DNA of 64,000 bases from Sciscionella sediminilitoris (GCF_000737195.2 NZ_JALM01000016.1:124001-188000), one strand, 5' to 3'; positions 51,903 to 60,398 are shown, numbered from the stretch's first letter. Numbers and translations: made by a program. Notes: generated by a model from the sequence alone, not told the origin.

Positions 51903-52844
51903 TCAGCCGACCACGAGCAGCGTCTTCCCGGTCGTGGCACGGGATTCGATCGCCGTGTGCGCCTTGGCGGCTTCGGCGAGGGTGAACCGCTGTCCGATCA
52001 CCGGATGCAGTATCCCGGCGGCCGCCTGCCGCAGCGCCGCCCTGCTGAGGGCGCGCATGTCGTCCGGATCGGGCACCTTCCAGGGCACCACGGTCGGCCC
52101 CGCGTCCTCGGGCACCTGTGCGGGGCGGCCGCTGGATCCGCCGTACGGCACGAACCGGCCGCCTTCACCGAGCGCGGTGAAGGCGGCCTCGCCGAGTTCC
52201 CCGCCGACGCCGTCGAACACCACATCGACCGGCCCGATCCCCCTGGCCCAGCCGGGCTCGCGGTAGTCGACGCCCTGCGCGGCGCCAAGTTCCCGTGCCA
52301 TGGCGAGCTTCTCCGGGCCGCCCGCGGCGGCGATCACCTGGGCGCCCTCCTCCGCGGCCAGCTGGACCAGCAGGTGCCCAACCCCGCCCGCCGCGGCGAG
52401 CACGAGCACCCGCTCCCCTTTCCTAATGCCCGCCTCGCGCGCCACATGGTTGGCGGTGCGCCCGTCGGCGAGCAGTGCGGTCGCCTCGTCGAGCCCGAGC
52501 CCGTCCGGCACCGGGATCAGCCCCGCGGCGGGCACCGCGACCTCCTCGGCGTACCCACCGGTTCCCCCGGTCGCGGTGACCACACGGGAGCCGAGCCAAT
52601 CGGGATCGGCTCCCGGCCCGAGCCGCGTGACGATCCCGCCGACCCCGTTACCCGGTACGAAGGGCGGCCGCAGTCGTGCGAACGGACCGATCGCCTGCCC
52701 CGCCCTGGTGACGGTCTCCACGAAGGTGATGTTCGCGAACGACACCCGCACCACGACCTGTCCGGCCTCCGGGACCGGATCCGGGGCGGTGCCGATCCGG
52801 AGCATCTCGGCGGGCCCGAACTCCCGCAACCACACGGCATCCAT
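51903..52844 (-). CDS. quinone oxidoreductase-like MDR family protein
   Basis: A 313-residue medium-chain dehydrogenase/reductase without the zinc ligands, so a QOR-type NADPH-dependent reductase. GNGVGGIVTRLG, the nucleotide-binding AAAGGVGHLLVQLA and DVVFDGVGGELG are conserved. It may reduce quinones or enals. Convergent with the SDR gene (16-base gap). Confidence 0.9.
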   Translation of the reverse strand: MDAVWLREFGPAEMLRIGTAPDPVPEAGQVVVRVSFANITFVETVTRAGQAIGPFARLRPPFVPGNGVGGIVTRLGPGADPDWLGSRVVTATGGTGGYAEEVAVPAAGLIPVPDGLGLDEATALLADGRTANHVAREAGIRKGERVLVLAAAGGVGHLLVQLAAEEGAQVIAAAGGPEKLAMARELGAAQGVDYREPGWARGIGPVDVVFDGVGGELGEAAFTALGEGGRFVPYGGSSGRPAQVPEDAGPTVVPWKVPDPDDMRALSRAALRQAAAGILHPVIGQRFTLAEAAKAHTAIESRATTGKTLLVVG

Positions 52845-52878
52845 ACCCGCAAGCCTGGTTCCTCAAGTGCGGTGGAGG

Positions 52879-53235
52879 TCAATGAGCGGGCGGGGAGAGC
52901 TGGCTCACCTCGACGCCCGCGGTCTCTGTGGTGTCCGAGGTGTCCGCGACCTCGGCGGCAAGCCGTTCCAGGGTTCCGCTGATCTCCGACTGAGCCTGCT
53001 CGACGGCGGCCGCGATCCGGGCCCGCTCGTGTCCGGAAAGCTCCTCCTGCTGCTCGCAGGCGTAGCCCACTTCGACGGGCACGATCGCGGCGACCGGGCG
53101 CCGGTTCGCCCCGCGGACGATGAACGTGACATGCCCGGCCCGGGCGTCGTCCCACACATCCATCTGCTGGCTCTTCAGCTCCGTGGAAGTCAGTTCCCGA
53201 GGGGCGATCTTCTGGCGCGCGGCTCCGGTAGGCAT
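52879..53235 (-). CDS. Phd/YefM-antitoxin-like protein, orphan
   Basis: A 118-residue protein whose first 60 residues resemble a Phd/YefM fold: ELKSQQMDVWDDARAGHVTFIVR then GANRRPVAAIVPV. The C-terminal part is a Glu/Ala-rich helix of about 50 residues. No toxin gene is adjacent on either side, so this could be a free-standing DNA-binding protein or an antitoxin left after loss of its partner. It borders the AT-rich segment. Confidence 0.55.
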   Translation of the reverse strand: MPTGAARQKIAPRELTSTELKSQQMDVWDDARAGHVTFIVRGANRRPVAAIVPVEVGYACEQQEELSGHERARIAAAVEQAQSEISGTLERLAAEVADTSDTTETAGVEVSQLSPPAH

Positions 53236-53818
53236 GACCGGATCGTACTACTCGACGGCCGAGAAGTCCGTATCAGACCTTTCGACATGTGAGTCGGTCA
53301 TACGGTCTGTCCCACACATAATCCCGGTTATGTCGAGTTCAGACCAAGAGACCTGAGGGCGAACCTCAAGGACAGTTGGTTCGACAAGTACTTGTGAGAC
53401 ATGTGTCTCTGGGCATCGATAAAATCGTATACTGATCGTATAAGAGTATTCCTCAAGTTTGATTCAAGGAGTCATACCGCTCCTTTGGTTCATCGTTGAC
53501 ACCAAGGACAGCCGATTCAAATATCTGGTACACCAAAATTGAAAAGCTGACATGCAAGGTATTGACAGACCGTTGTTCGAATCCAAACCCTCCCCTCACT
53601 CTCATTACGGCGTGTCAATCATGAAAGAATGTACGGCTCGCAGGAGTCGAATCGTCGAACGTTCACTATCGATCGGTTAGGATACTTATTGAGCAGACCA
53701 GACAGACGTCTCGTTCTTTAAGGGCCTATGGTCGGACTACTTGCGATGATAGTCGGTTACGATACGATCCGGAGTAGCGACATCCGGTACGTTTGTTCAA
53801 AACGGGGAGGCCATACCG
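53236..53818. other. AT-rich, palindrome-dense segment before the recombinase gene
   Basis: About 580 bases with markedly lower GC than the rest of the window and no convincing ORF. It contains ACATAA-TCCCGG-TTATGT (53316-53333), the perfect palindrome ACAAGTACTTGT (53384-53395) directly followed by GAGACA-TG-TGTCTC (53396-53409), and the tandem ATCGTATA copies at 53424 and 53435. It may hold recombinase binding sites, the recombinase promoter, or an old attachment site. Confidence 0.6.
53316..53333. repeat. palindrome, possible recombination core site
   Basis: ACATAA and TTATGT arms flank TCCCGG, followed by CGAGT. An outer inverted pair CGACAT (53283) / ATGTCG (53330) overlaps it. The element resembles the scar at 30270-30297, sharing CATAAT, CCG and TTATGTC-AGT in the same order. 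Confidence 0.4.
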
Positions 53819-54847
53819 ATGACCGATCTGCCGTTCCTGCCCGGACCGGCGACGGAACCCCCGCGGCCGGTGGAGATCTACCTGCCGCCCACCGGATACC
53901 GCCTCGATCAGCTCGTGGCGTCCTTCCTGGCGGATCCGCGATTCGGGGCGAACACGGCCGAGGCCTATCGTCGCGACCTGCGGACTTTCCTGCAGTGGTG
54001 CGACCGGAACGAACTCGACCCACTGACCCTGGGGCTACCCGAGATCAACGTGTTCAGCACCTGGCTGAAGCAGACCCCGAGCGAACGCACCGGCAGGGTT
54101 CGCTCCGATCGCACGATCGCCCGCGCGGTGAACGCGATCTCGAGTTTTTACACCTACCTGAACCGCGCTGGAGCGATGCACTATCAGCCTGCCGCTGGGG
54201 CCGGTCGCCCCAAGGTGGAGCGCAAGCAGTCCAGGACCCGTCCGCTCACCGAGCAGCAGGCCGCGTCCCTGTGCCGGCTCGCCCCGGACGAGGCTCCGCG
54301 TACCTGGCCGCCGCTGTGCGCCCAGCTGACCATGCACCTGCTGGTGGACCTCGGCGCGCGAGTTTCGGAGCTGTGCAACGCCGACCTCGGGCACCTCGGC
54401 TACCGGGTGGACGGGACCGGCACCGAATGGCGGGTGATCGAACTGCGCATGAAGGGCGGCAAACTCCGTTACCGGCCCGTCCCGCTGCAGCTCACTCCCC
54501 TGCTCGATGCCTGGCTCGCCGCACGGATCGCCGCGCCGGACCAGCAGGCACTGCTCGTCGACCGGGACGGTGACCGCGTCACCCGCGCCCGAGTGGACAC
54601 CCTGGTGAAGACCCTTGCCGCGGCCGCGAATGTGCCGCAGCCGCACGAGATCAGTCCGCACTCGGCGCGGCACGCGTTCAACACGATCGCCCGGCTGCGT
54701 GGGGCCTCCCTGGAAGGGCGCCAGCACGCGCTCGGTCACGCCTCACCGGAGACGACCCAGCTCTACGATCACGCGGGCGAATCCCTGGCCGCCGATCCGG
54801 CCCATCTGGTCGCCTCCGCGACGTTCACCGGACCGACCGAGCGGTAG
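53819..54847 (+). CDS. tyrosine recombinase/integrase
   Basis: A 342-residue site-specific recombinase with a SAM-like N-terminal domain (residues 28-115) and a catalytic domain. All catalytic residues are present: R181 (GARVSEL), K212 or K215 (MKGGK), H281 and R284 (HSARH), H307 (LGHAS) and nucleophile Y316 (TQLYDH). It should be active. ATG at 53819 follows a GGGGAGG site. It is not next to a tRNA gene. The AT-rich palindromic DNA just upstream is the best candidate for its target. Confidence 0.9.
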   Translation: MTDLPFLPGPATEPPRPVEIYLPPTGYRLDQLVASFLADPRFGANTAEAYRRDLRTFLQWCDRNELDPLTLGLPEINVFSTWLKQTPSERTGRVRSDRTIARAVNAISSFYTYLNRAGAMHYQPAAGAGRPKVERKQSRTRPLTEQQAASLCRLAPDEAPRTWPPLCAQLTMHLLVDLGARVSELCNADLGHLGYRVDGTGTEWRVIELRMKGGKLRYRPVPLQLTPLLDAWLAARIAAPDQQALLVDRDGDRVTRARVDTLVKTLAAAANVPQPHEISPHSARHAFNTIARLRGASLEGRQHALGHASPETTQLYDHAGESLAADPAHLVASATFTGPTER

Positions 54848-54868
54848 GGCGAGCGCAAGCTCTCGATC

Positions 54869-55190
54869 ATGCGGACCGGCGAGTTGTCCAAGCACACCGG
54901 GGCGAGTCCGCGTTCCCCGCGGCACCAGGAAGCGCAGGGTCTGCTGACCAGCTCGCGCCCGGGCAGAGCCGCGACCGTGGCGCGGTGGCCGCAGCAGCTG
55001 TTCGGCGCGGGCCTGTCCAGCCGAGTGATCGCGACCGTGCTGCCGTGCGTGCAGGCCCCGGCGATGCGGGCGTAGCCGACCTCGCGTTCGAGACGATGAC
55101 GCGCCAGCGTGAGCGGATCGCCGCCGAGAACGCGCATCTGCCCGAGACCCCAGCGCCGAGGATCACGGCGGTACACCCACGCTCCGCCGC
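54869..55190 (+). pseudogene. decayed MerR-family regulator gene
   Basis: The first frame starts like a MerR protein (MRTGELSKHTGASPRS), has a scrambled middle where LRYYEEQGLL and GGQRHY would be expected, and recovers QQLFGAGLSSRVIATVLPC before a stop at 55073-55075. A shifted frame then continues MTRQRERIAAENAHLPET, the usual MerR dimerisation helix. Substitutions plus a frameshift or premature stop show it is broken. The 508 bases between the recombinase and DUF4396 genes hold this and the operator of the next gene. Confidence 0.75.
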
Positions 55191-55310
55191 TCCGGCCGCC
55201 CCGCGACCGTCGAGAACGGCCAGGCTTCGGGCAAGGTCGTCATCACAAGGCCCTGAACGGGAGCGAGCTCGACAATCCCCCGGAGACCTCGATCACGAAG
55301 GTTTCATACC

Positions 55311-55330
55311 TATACCCCCTAGGGGTATAA
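55311..55330 (+). promoter_or_regulatory. CsoR-like operator overlapping a TATAAT -10 box
   Basis: TATACCCC-CTA-GGGGTATA (55311-55329) matches the form of CsoR/DUF156-family metal-sensor operators (AT-flanked C-run and G-run). Its right arm merges into a perfect TATAAT (55325-55330), with TTTCAT 17 bases upstream as a weak -35. A bound repressor would block the promoter. The regulated gene starts 26 bases downstream. Confidence 0.65.
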
Positions 55331-55355
55331 TGAACCGAGATCGAAGGAGGTCGCC

Positions 55356-55835
55356 ATGTCCGAGGCATCCGCCACTTGGCGGAACACATCCTGGAAGAGC
55401 GCCGCACAGGCCACCCTGCACTGCCTCACCGGCTGCGCCATCGGTGAGATCGTGGGCATGGTGATCGGTACCGCGGCCGGGTTGAGCAACGGTACGACGA
55501 TCGTGCTCTCGGTCGCCCTCGCCTTCGTGTTCGGTTACGCCCTGACCATGCGCGGGGTGCGGCGCAGCGGCCTGAGCCTGCGCCAGGCGCTGCGCATCGC
55601 GCTCGCCGCCGACACGGTGTCGATCCTGGTGATGGAGCTGATCGACAATCTGTTCATGGTGGTCGTTCCCGGGGCGATGAACGCGGGCCTGCTCACCGCG
55701 CTGTTCTGGTCGTCCCTGGCCGGTTCCCTCGTGCTCGCCTTCCTCGTCACGACCCCGGTCAACCGCTGGATGATCAGCCGGGGCAAGGGACATGCCGTGG
55801 CACACGCGCACCATCACGGCCACGCACACGCCTGA
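55356..55835 (+). CDS. DUF4396 membrane protein with His-rich C-terminus
   Basis: A 159-residue membrane protein with four predicted helices (CAIGEIVGMVIGTAAG, TIVLSVALAFVFGYAL, LIDNLFMVVVPGA, SLAGSLVLAFLVTTPV). The domain matches DUF4396, of unknown function. The last 14 residues (HAVAHAHHHGHAHA) carry seven histidines, suited to bind Cu, Ni or Zn. With the CsoR-like operator in front, a copper- or nickel-related role is likely. ATG has AAGGAGG upstream. Confidence 0.85.
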   Translation: MSEASATWRNTSWKSAAQATLHCLTGCAIGEIVGMVIGTAAGLSNGTTIVLSVALAFVFGYALTMRGVRRSGLSLRQALRIALAADTVSILVMELIDNLFMVVVPGAMNAGLLTALFWSSLAGSLVLAFLVTTPVNRWMISRGKGHAVAHAHHHGHAHA

Positions 55836-55849
55836 GCGGAGCGGTATTT

Positions 55850-56065
55850 CGAGAACGGGTTCAGACCCCCGGCGAGCCGGAGCAGTTCTTCCGTCTGGAC
55901 AAGAAGGCGCTGGGTCTGGCGCGAGCGAAGCTCCGTCCGGCGACAAGACTGGGGTGGGCCGTGCAGTGGGGCACGGTGCGGATCTTCGGGATCTTCCTGA
56001 TCGAGGACTCCACGATGGTCCCGGCCTCCGCACGCTCGCGCCGATCGGACGATGACTGTTCTCGG
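55850..56065 (+). pseudogene. Tn3-family transposase (DUF4158) N-terminal remnant
   Basis: One frame without a start codon reads EPEQFFRLDKKALGLARAKL and RPATRLGWAVQWGTVRIFGI followed by FLIEDSTMVPA. This is the conserved N-terminal DUF4158 region of Tn3-type transposases (ELEQFFRLD, RLGWAVQWGTVR, GTFL.ED.). The rest of the roughly 1000-residue transposase is missing. It marks past transposition at the right side of the accessory island. Confidence 0.8.
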
Positions 56066-56110
56066 CGCCAACCGCTGTGCTGATGTTCCCCGATGCCTGG
56101 AAGGCCTCGT

Positions 56111-57028
56111 TCAGCGCCGAGCGATTCCCGTGTCCGTGGAACGGAGCGCCGCATCGAGGAGGCCCGCACCAGGGCCCGCCAGCCAGCGGTCGAAGCGCAG
56201 CAGGAACGGGAATTCCTTGCGCAGGGCGTCTAGGTTCGCGTTTCCCACCAGCCTGCCGTCGTCTACGAGTGCTTCCAACTTGCCGAGGACCTCGTCCTGT
56301 GCCTGCGGGATCGTCGGCAGGCGGCTGTAGCCGATCGGTCGACCGGCGGCCCGGGTCAGCTGCCCGGCCAGGGCGTTGCCGGTGAGAGCGTCACCGGCGA
56401 TCTCCATGGTGCGGCCGGCGTAGCTTTCGGGTGAGCCGAAGACCGCGGCGACGATGCGGCCGATGTCGCGTACCGCGATGAACTGCATGGCCTGGTCGGG
56501 GCGCATCAGGAAGGACAGGCACCCCCGGTCGAGGCCGATTTCGGGGGTCACCAGGAGGTCCATGAACGTGGCTGGCCGAATGATGGTGCTGGCGATGCCC
56601 AGATTCCGGACATGGGCCTCGATACGGCTCTTGGTGTCGAGATGGTCGACGCCCGTTGTCGAGCCCGCGGTGACCGCCGAGCTGTAGACAAGGTGGGCGA
56701 CGCCGCAGCGCTCGGCGATGTCGGCCACCGCCGTGCCGAAGCGGACCTCGTCCTCGTTGGTCACACCGGCGCCGGCCTGGCCGGAGTTCGGCTGGACACT
56801 GAAGACACCGTGGGCGTCGGCGAAGGCCGCGCGAAGCGACTCCGGATCCCCAAGGTCGCCGCGGACGGTTTCGACGCCGGAGGCGGTGAGGGACCGGGCC
56901 CGGGAGCCGGACGGATCGCGCACGACCGCGCGCACCGCCCAGCCGTCGGCCCGCAGCGCAGCGGCGACCGATCCGCCCTGCTGCCCCGTGGCGCCCAGGA
57001 CGACGACGGTTTTGTCGATGTTGGTCAT
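56111..57028 (-). CDS. NmrA-like NAD(P)-binding protein
   Basis: A 305-residue atypical SDR: VVVLGATGQQGGSVAAAL is the GxxGxxG nucleotide-binding motif, then FSVQPNSG and VYSSAV. NmrA-like proteins either sense the NADP redox state or reduce small molecules. ATG at 57028 was chosen; the longer frame crosses the divergent promoter region. It is divergent from a MerR regulator gene with a palindromic operator between them. Confidence 0.9.
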   Translation of the reverse strand: MTNIDKTVVVLGATGQQGGSVAAALRADGWAVRAVVRDPSGSRARSLTASGVETVRGDLGDPESLRAAFADAHGVFSVQPNSGQAGAGVTNEDEVRFGTAVADIAERCGVAHLVYSSAVTAGSTTGVDHLDTKSRIEAHVRNLGIASTIIRPATFMDLLVTPEIGLDRGCLSFLMRPDQAMQFIAVRDIGRIVAAVFGSPESYAGRTMEIAGDALTGNALAGQLTRAAGRPIGYSRLPTIPQAQDEVLGKLEALVDDGRLVGNANLDALRKEFPFLLRFDRWLAGPGAGLLDAALRSTDTGIARR

Positions 57029-57183
57029 GCCGACCACGCTGCGCTTTCGGCGATCACGGACGTGTTCCTGATAAACATTGCTGACTCTTCCCGGGATTCT
57101 GCGGGGTGAGTCGGAGATGTGCTGGTCACAGGTGTGCTCCAGAGTTTCCAAGGGGTGGTTCGCGCCGTGTCCGCTACGCTAAA

Positions 57184-57203
57184 ACCTGACGCCGACGTCA
57201 GGT
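57184..57203. promoter_or_regulatory. MerR-type operator between nmrA-like and merR genes
   Basis: ACCTGAC and GTCAGGT, perfect 7-bp arms, are separated by 6 bases. This dyad of 20 bases in a divergent intergenic region next to a MerR gene fits the MerR operator form. It lies 35 bases before the merR ATG. Confidence 0.65.
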
Positions 57204-57238
57204 GCAAGCCAGACGTGGAGTCGAGTCAGGAGGCCGGG

Positions 57239-57601
57239 ATGCGGATCGGAGAGGTCGCCGCGAAGGCGGGCGTCAGCGTCCGGGCGCTGCGCTACTACGA
57301 GCAGCAGGACTTGCTGCACTCCACCCGGAATCCGGGAGGCCAGCGCCAGTATCCCGCCGGTGCCGTCGAACGGGTCAGGCTTATCCAACAGCTCTATTCC
57401 GTGGGCTTGCCCAGCAGAACCATCCGCGAGGTGCTGCCGTTCGCCGACTCCGGTGAGATGTCACCGGAACTGCTGGAGCTGCTCGCGGCCGAACGCGACC
57501 GCCTCGACCGGCAGATGACGGACCTGCGAGAGGTGCGCAACCGGCTGCACGACTGCATCACCGAGGCGCGGAATCAGGCCGGAGCAGGAAGTCCATCCTG
57601 A
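57239..57601 (+). CDS. MerR family transcriptional regulator
   Basis: A 120-residue regulator with a complete N-terminal winged HTH (MRIGEVAAKAGVSVRALRYY, residues 1-20, then the wing NPGGQRQYP) and a dimerisation helix. There is no effector domain and only one cysteine near the C-terminus, so metal sensing is unlikely. GGAGG lies near the ATG. It probably controls the divergent NmrA-like gene. Confidence 0.93.
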   Translation: MRIGEVAAKAGVSVRALRYYEQQDLLHSTRNPGGQRQYPAGAVERVRLIQQLYSVGLPSRTIREVLPFADSGEMSPELLELLAAERDRLDRQMTDLREVRNRLHDCITEARNQAGAGSPS

Positions 57602-57856
57602 AGCAGGGGCGGCCACACTCGCACGGCCCGGACGGCGGTCGTTCTCCCCGATAACCGTTGTACCGATGTTCCCCGAGGCCGTGATCGAGAACGCGTGCCG
57701 GGTTCATCCGGAGGAATACGGCGGGCCCGGTCTGGTCGTCATGGCCGAGCGCCCCGGCTGACGATCGTCAGGAATCGAAGCGGCAAAGGCTCTTCTGCCG
57801 GGACTCACCACCTGACGCCACCGCCATCTTCCGTTCGGATACTCCCCGAGGGCCGC
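57602..57856. other. intergenic stretch without recognisable gene
   Basis: These 255 bases between merR and the phosphotransferase gene contain only a 31-codon ATG frame (57666-57761) with high GC3 but no ribosome binding site and no family match. I see no terminator hairpin or promoter of note. Confidence 0.4.
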
Positions 57857-58906
57857 TCAGTGCTCGCCGGTACGCGCGGCGAGCCCGTTCTCGATGAGCC
57901 GCAGCACGATGTTCCCCATCTGTTCGAAGCCCGCGCCGACGGTGCCCCCGGTGCTGAACCGGTAGTGAATGCCTTCGAGGATCACCGCGAGCTTGTAGCA
58001 GCCGAGCGCCACGTACCAGTGCAGTTCGCCGATATCGGTGCCGGAATAGCGGGCGTAGTGCTCGGCGAGCTCGGCGAAGGTCGGGAATCCCGAGCGTTTG
58101 GTGAGCCCGCCGGTGATCGGGTCCGCCGAGCTGTCCGACTCCCCCGTTCCCGTCCAGTAGACGTACAGCAGGCCGAGATCGGCGAGCGGATCGCCGAGCG
58201 TGGCCATCTCCCAATCGAGCACCGCGGTGATCTCCAGGGGATCCGCCCGCACCAGCGCGTTGTCCAGGCGGTAGTCCCCGTGCACGATCGCGGCCCTACG
58301 TGATTCCGGAATATTCGCGCGCAGCCAGGAGGCCAGTTCCTCGATCCCCGGGAGTTCCCGGCTGCGCGAGGATTCGAGCTGCTTGCCGAACCGGTCGAGC
58401 TGGCGGCGCAGATAGCCGTCCGGTTTACCGAACTCGCCGAGGCCGACCCGATCCGGATCGATGGCGTGCAGCTCCGCCAGTACCTCTACCAGCCGCAGGG
58501 AGACCGCGCGGGCCTGTTCGTCGGACATCCAGGCGGCATCCTCGAGGGAGCGCATCGCCACCCCGTCGACCCGCTGCATGAGATAGAACGGTGCACCCAG
58601 CACCTCGGCCTCGGTGCACAGCAGTTCGGTGTGCGGAACCGGAACCGGGCTCGCTTCCAGAGCGCTCAGCACCCGGAACTCGCGACTCATGTCGTGCGCG
58701 GTCGCCAGCACGTGCGACAGCGGCGGACGGCGCAGTACCAGTTCCCGCTGCCCATCGGTGACCACGTAGGTCAGGTTCGACCGCCCGCCCGCGATCAGGC
58801 GCCCGGAAAGCTCACCGGTGAACAGGCCCGGTCGCGCGGTATCCAGGTATCCACGGAGTGCGGCAAGATCAAGTCCGGGCAGCGCGGAGGCGGTGTCCTC
58901 TGTCAT
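57857..58906 (-). CDS. phosphotransferase family protein (APH-like, ACAD10 type)
   Basis: A 349-residue APH-fold protein of the group often found with acyl-CoA dehydrogenases. It has the ATP-binding LVLRRPP, the catalytic loop IVHGDYRLDNAL with the usual Asn (unlike the kinase at 12458-13456), and AVLDWEMATLGDP for metal binding. It probably phosphorylates a hydroxyacyl or other small metabolite. ATG at 58906, divergent from the amidohydrolase gene with 55 bases between. Confidence 0.92.
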   Translation of the reverse strand: MTEDTASALPGLDLAALRGYLDTARPGLFTGELSGRLIAGGRSNLTYVVTDGQRELVLRRPPLSHVLATAHDMSREFRVLSALEASPVPVPHTELLCTEAEVLGAPFYLMQRVDGVAMRSLEDAAWMSDEQARAVSLRLVEVLAELHAIDPDRVGLGEFGKPDGYLRRQLDRFGKQLESSRSRELPGIEELASWLRANIPESRRAAIVHGDYRLDNALVRADPLEITAVLDWEMATLGDPLADLGLLYVYWTGTGESDSSADPITGGLTKRSGFPTFAELAEHYARYSGTDIGELHWYVALGCYKLAVILEGIHYRFSTGGTVGAGFEQMGNIVLRLIENGLAARTGEH

Positions 58907-58961
58907 GGACGGACACGGTACCGACCAGCCGGTATGTCCGGCAAGAGAGGTGGTGCACGAG

Positions 58962-60398
58962 GTGAGTGATGCGGTGCTGCTGCGTGGCGTGCGAGTCGGA
59001 AGCGAGGGACCGGTCGCGGATGTGCGACTGGCCGATGGGCGGATCGCCGCGATCGAGGAACCCGGCGCCCGGACGGACGGCGCCGAGGTGCTCGAGGGCG
59101 GCACCCTGCTCCCCGGACTGGTCGACGGGCACGCGCATCTGTTGCAGTGGGCACAGTTCCGCCATCGGATCGACCTGTCCGGTGCCGCTTCGGCCGCCGC
59201 CGCGGCACGGCTGATGGCCGCGGGGCCACACGACGGTGAGCTGCTGCTCGGCGCCGGGTTCACCGACGGTCTGTGGCCGGACAGCCCGCACAAGAGCACT
59301 CTCGACGCGGTCCTCGGCGATCAGCCCGCGGTGTTGTTGAGCAAGGATCTGCACACACTCTGGTGCAACTCCCCCGCCCTGCGACTGCTCGGCAGGGACC
59401 ATCCGAGCGGGGTGTTCGTGGAGGACGAATGCATGCGGATCACCGCGGAACTGCCCCGGCCCGCGCTCACCGTCACCGACGAATGGGTACTGGAGGCCAC
59501 CGAGGCCGCTGCCGCGCGCGGGGTCACCGCGATCAGTGACTACGAGTTCACCGATACCGTCACCGACTGGACCAGGCGCCTGGAGATCCGCTCGCCGAGT
59601 ACCCGGGTGCGGTGCGTGCTCGCCAGGTATCTGCTCGAGGAGGCGATCGAGCGCGGGCACCGTACCGGGACGCCGATCGCCGAACTGCTCACCGTCGGCC
59701 CGTACAAGCTGTTCGTGGACGGCTCGCTGAACACCAGGACCGCGTACTGCCTGGAGCCGTATCCGGACACCGAGAGCACCGGTGAACTGGTCACGCCGCC
59801 CGCGGAACTCGAACCGCTCGTGCACCGTGCCGTCGCCGCGGGCATCACCCCGGCGCTGCACGCCATCGGGGACGCCGCGACCCGGATCGCCCTGGACGCC
59901 TTCGAGCGCTGTGGCAGCGGCGGGCGGATCGAGCACGCTCAGCTGGTCGCCGAGGCCGACCTGGCGCGGTTCGCCCGGCTCGGAGTGATCGCGAGCGTGC
60001 AGCCCGGGCACTGCCCGGACGACCGGGATGTGGCCGAGCGGTACTGGGCGGGCCGGACCGCGCTCGCCTACCCCTACGCGGCCCTGCACCGTGCGGGTGC
60101 CCGGCTGGAGTTCAGCTCGGATGCGCCGGTCGCCCCGCTCGATCCCTGGGACGCGATCGCCTCGGCGGTCACCAGGACCGATGACGAACGCCCGCCGTGG
60201 CATCCGGAGCAGTGCCTGCCGCTTGCGGTCGCCCTGGCCGCGGCGGCCGGCGGGCGTACCGCGATCCGCGAAGGAGACCCCGCCGATCTGGTGCTCACCT
60301 CGGTGGATCCCGCCGAGCTCGATCCGCACGGACTGCGCGAGATTCCGGTCCGCGCGACCTTCCTGGCCGGGGTACCCAGCTATCGCGGCGAGGACTGA
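58962..60398 (+). CDS. YtcJ-like metal-dependent amidohydrolase
   Basis: A 478-residue amidohydrolase_3 family member. VDGHAHLLQW carries the first metal site; LHAIGDAAT, GRIEHAQL and FSSDAPVAPLDPW follow in the expected order. It is the shorter relative of the enzyme at 19986-21572. GTG at 58962 is used; GTGs at 58950 and 58953 are alternatives. Substrate unknown. Confidence 0.88.
   Translation: MSDAVLLRGVRVGSEGPVADVRLADGRIAAIEEPGARTDGAEVLEGGTLLPGLVDGHAHLLQWAQFRHRIDLSGAASAAAAARLMAAGPHDGELLLGAGFTDGLWPDSPHKSTLDAVLGDQPAVLLSKDLHTLWCNSPALRLLGRDHPSGVFVEDECMRITAELPRPALTVTDEWVLEATEAAAARGVTAISDYEFTDTVTDWTRRLEIRSPSTRVRCVLARYLLEEAIERGHRTGTPIAELLTVGPYKLFVDGSLNTRTAYCLEPYPDTESTGELVTPPAELEPLVHRAVAAGITPALHAIGDAATRIALDAFERCGSGGRIEHAQLVAEADLARFARLGVIASVQPGHCPDDRDVAERYWAGRTALAYPYAALHRAGARLEFSSDAPVAPLDPWDAIASAVTRTDDERPPWHPEQCLPLAVALAAAAGGRTAIREGDPADLVLTSVDPAELDPHGLREIPVRATFLAGVPSYRGED

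Noticed and set aside
57666-57761. 31-codon ORF after merR
   Set aside because: High GC3 but no ribosome binding site and no family match.
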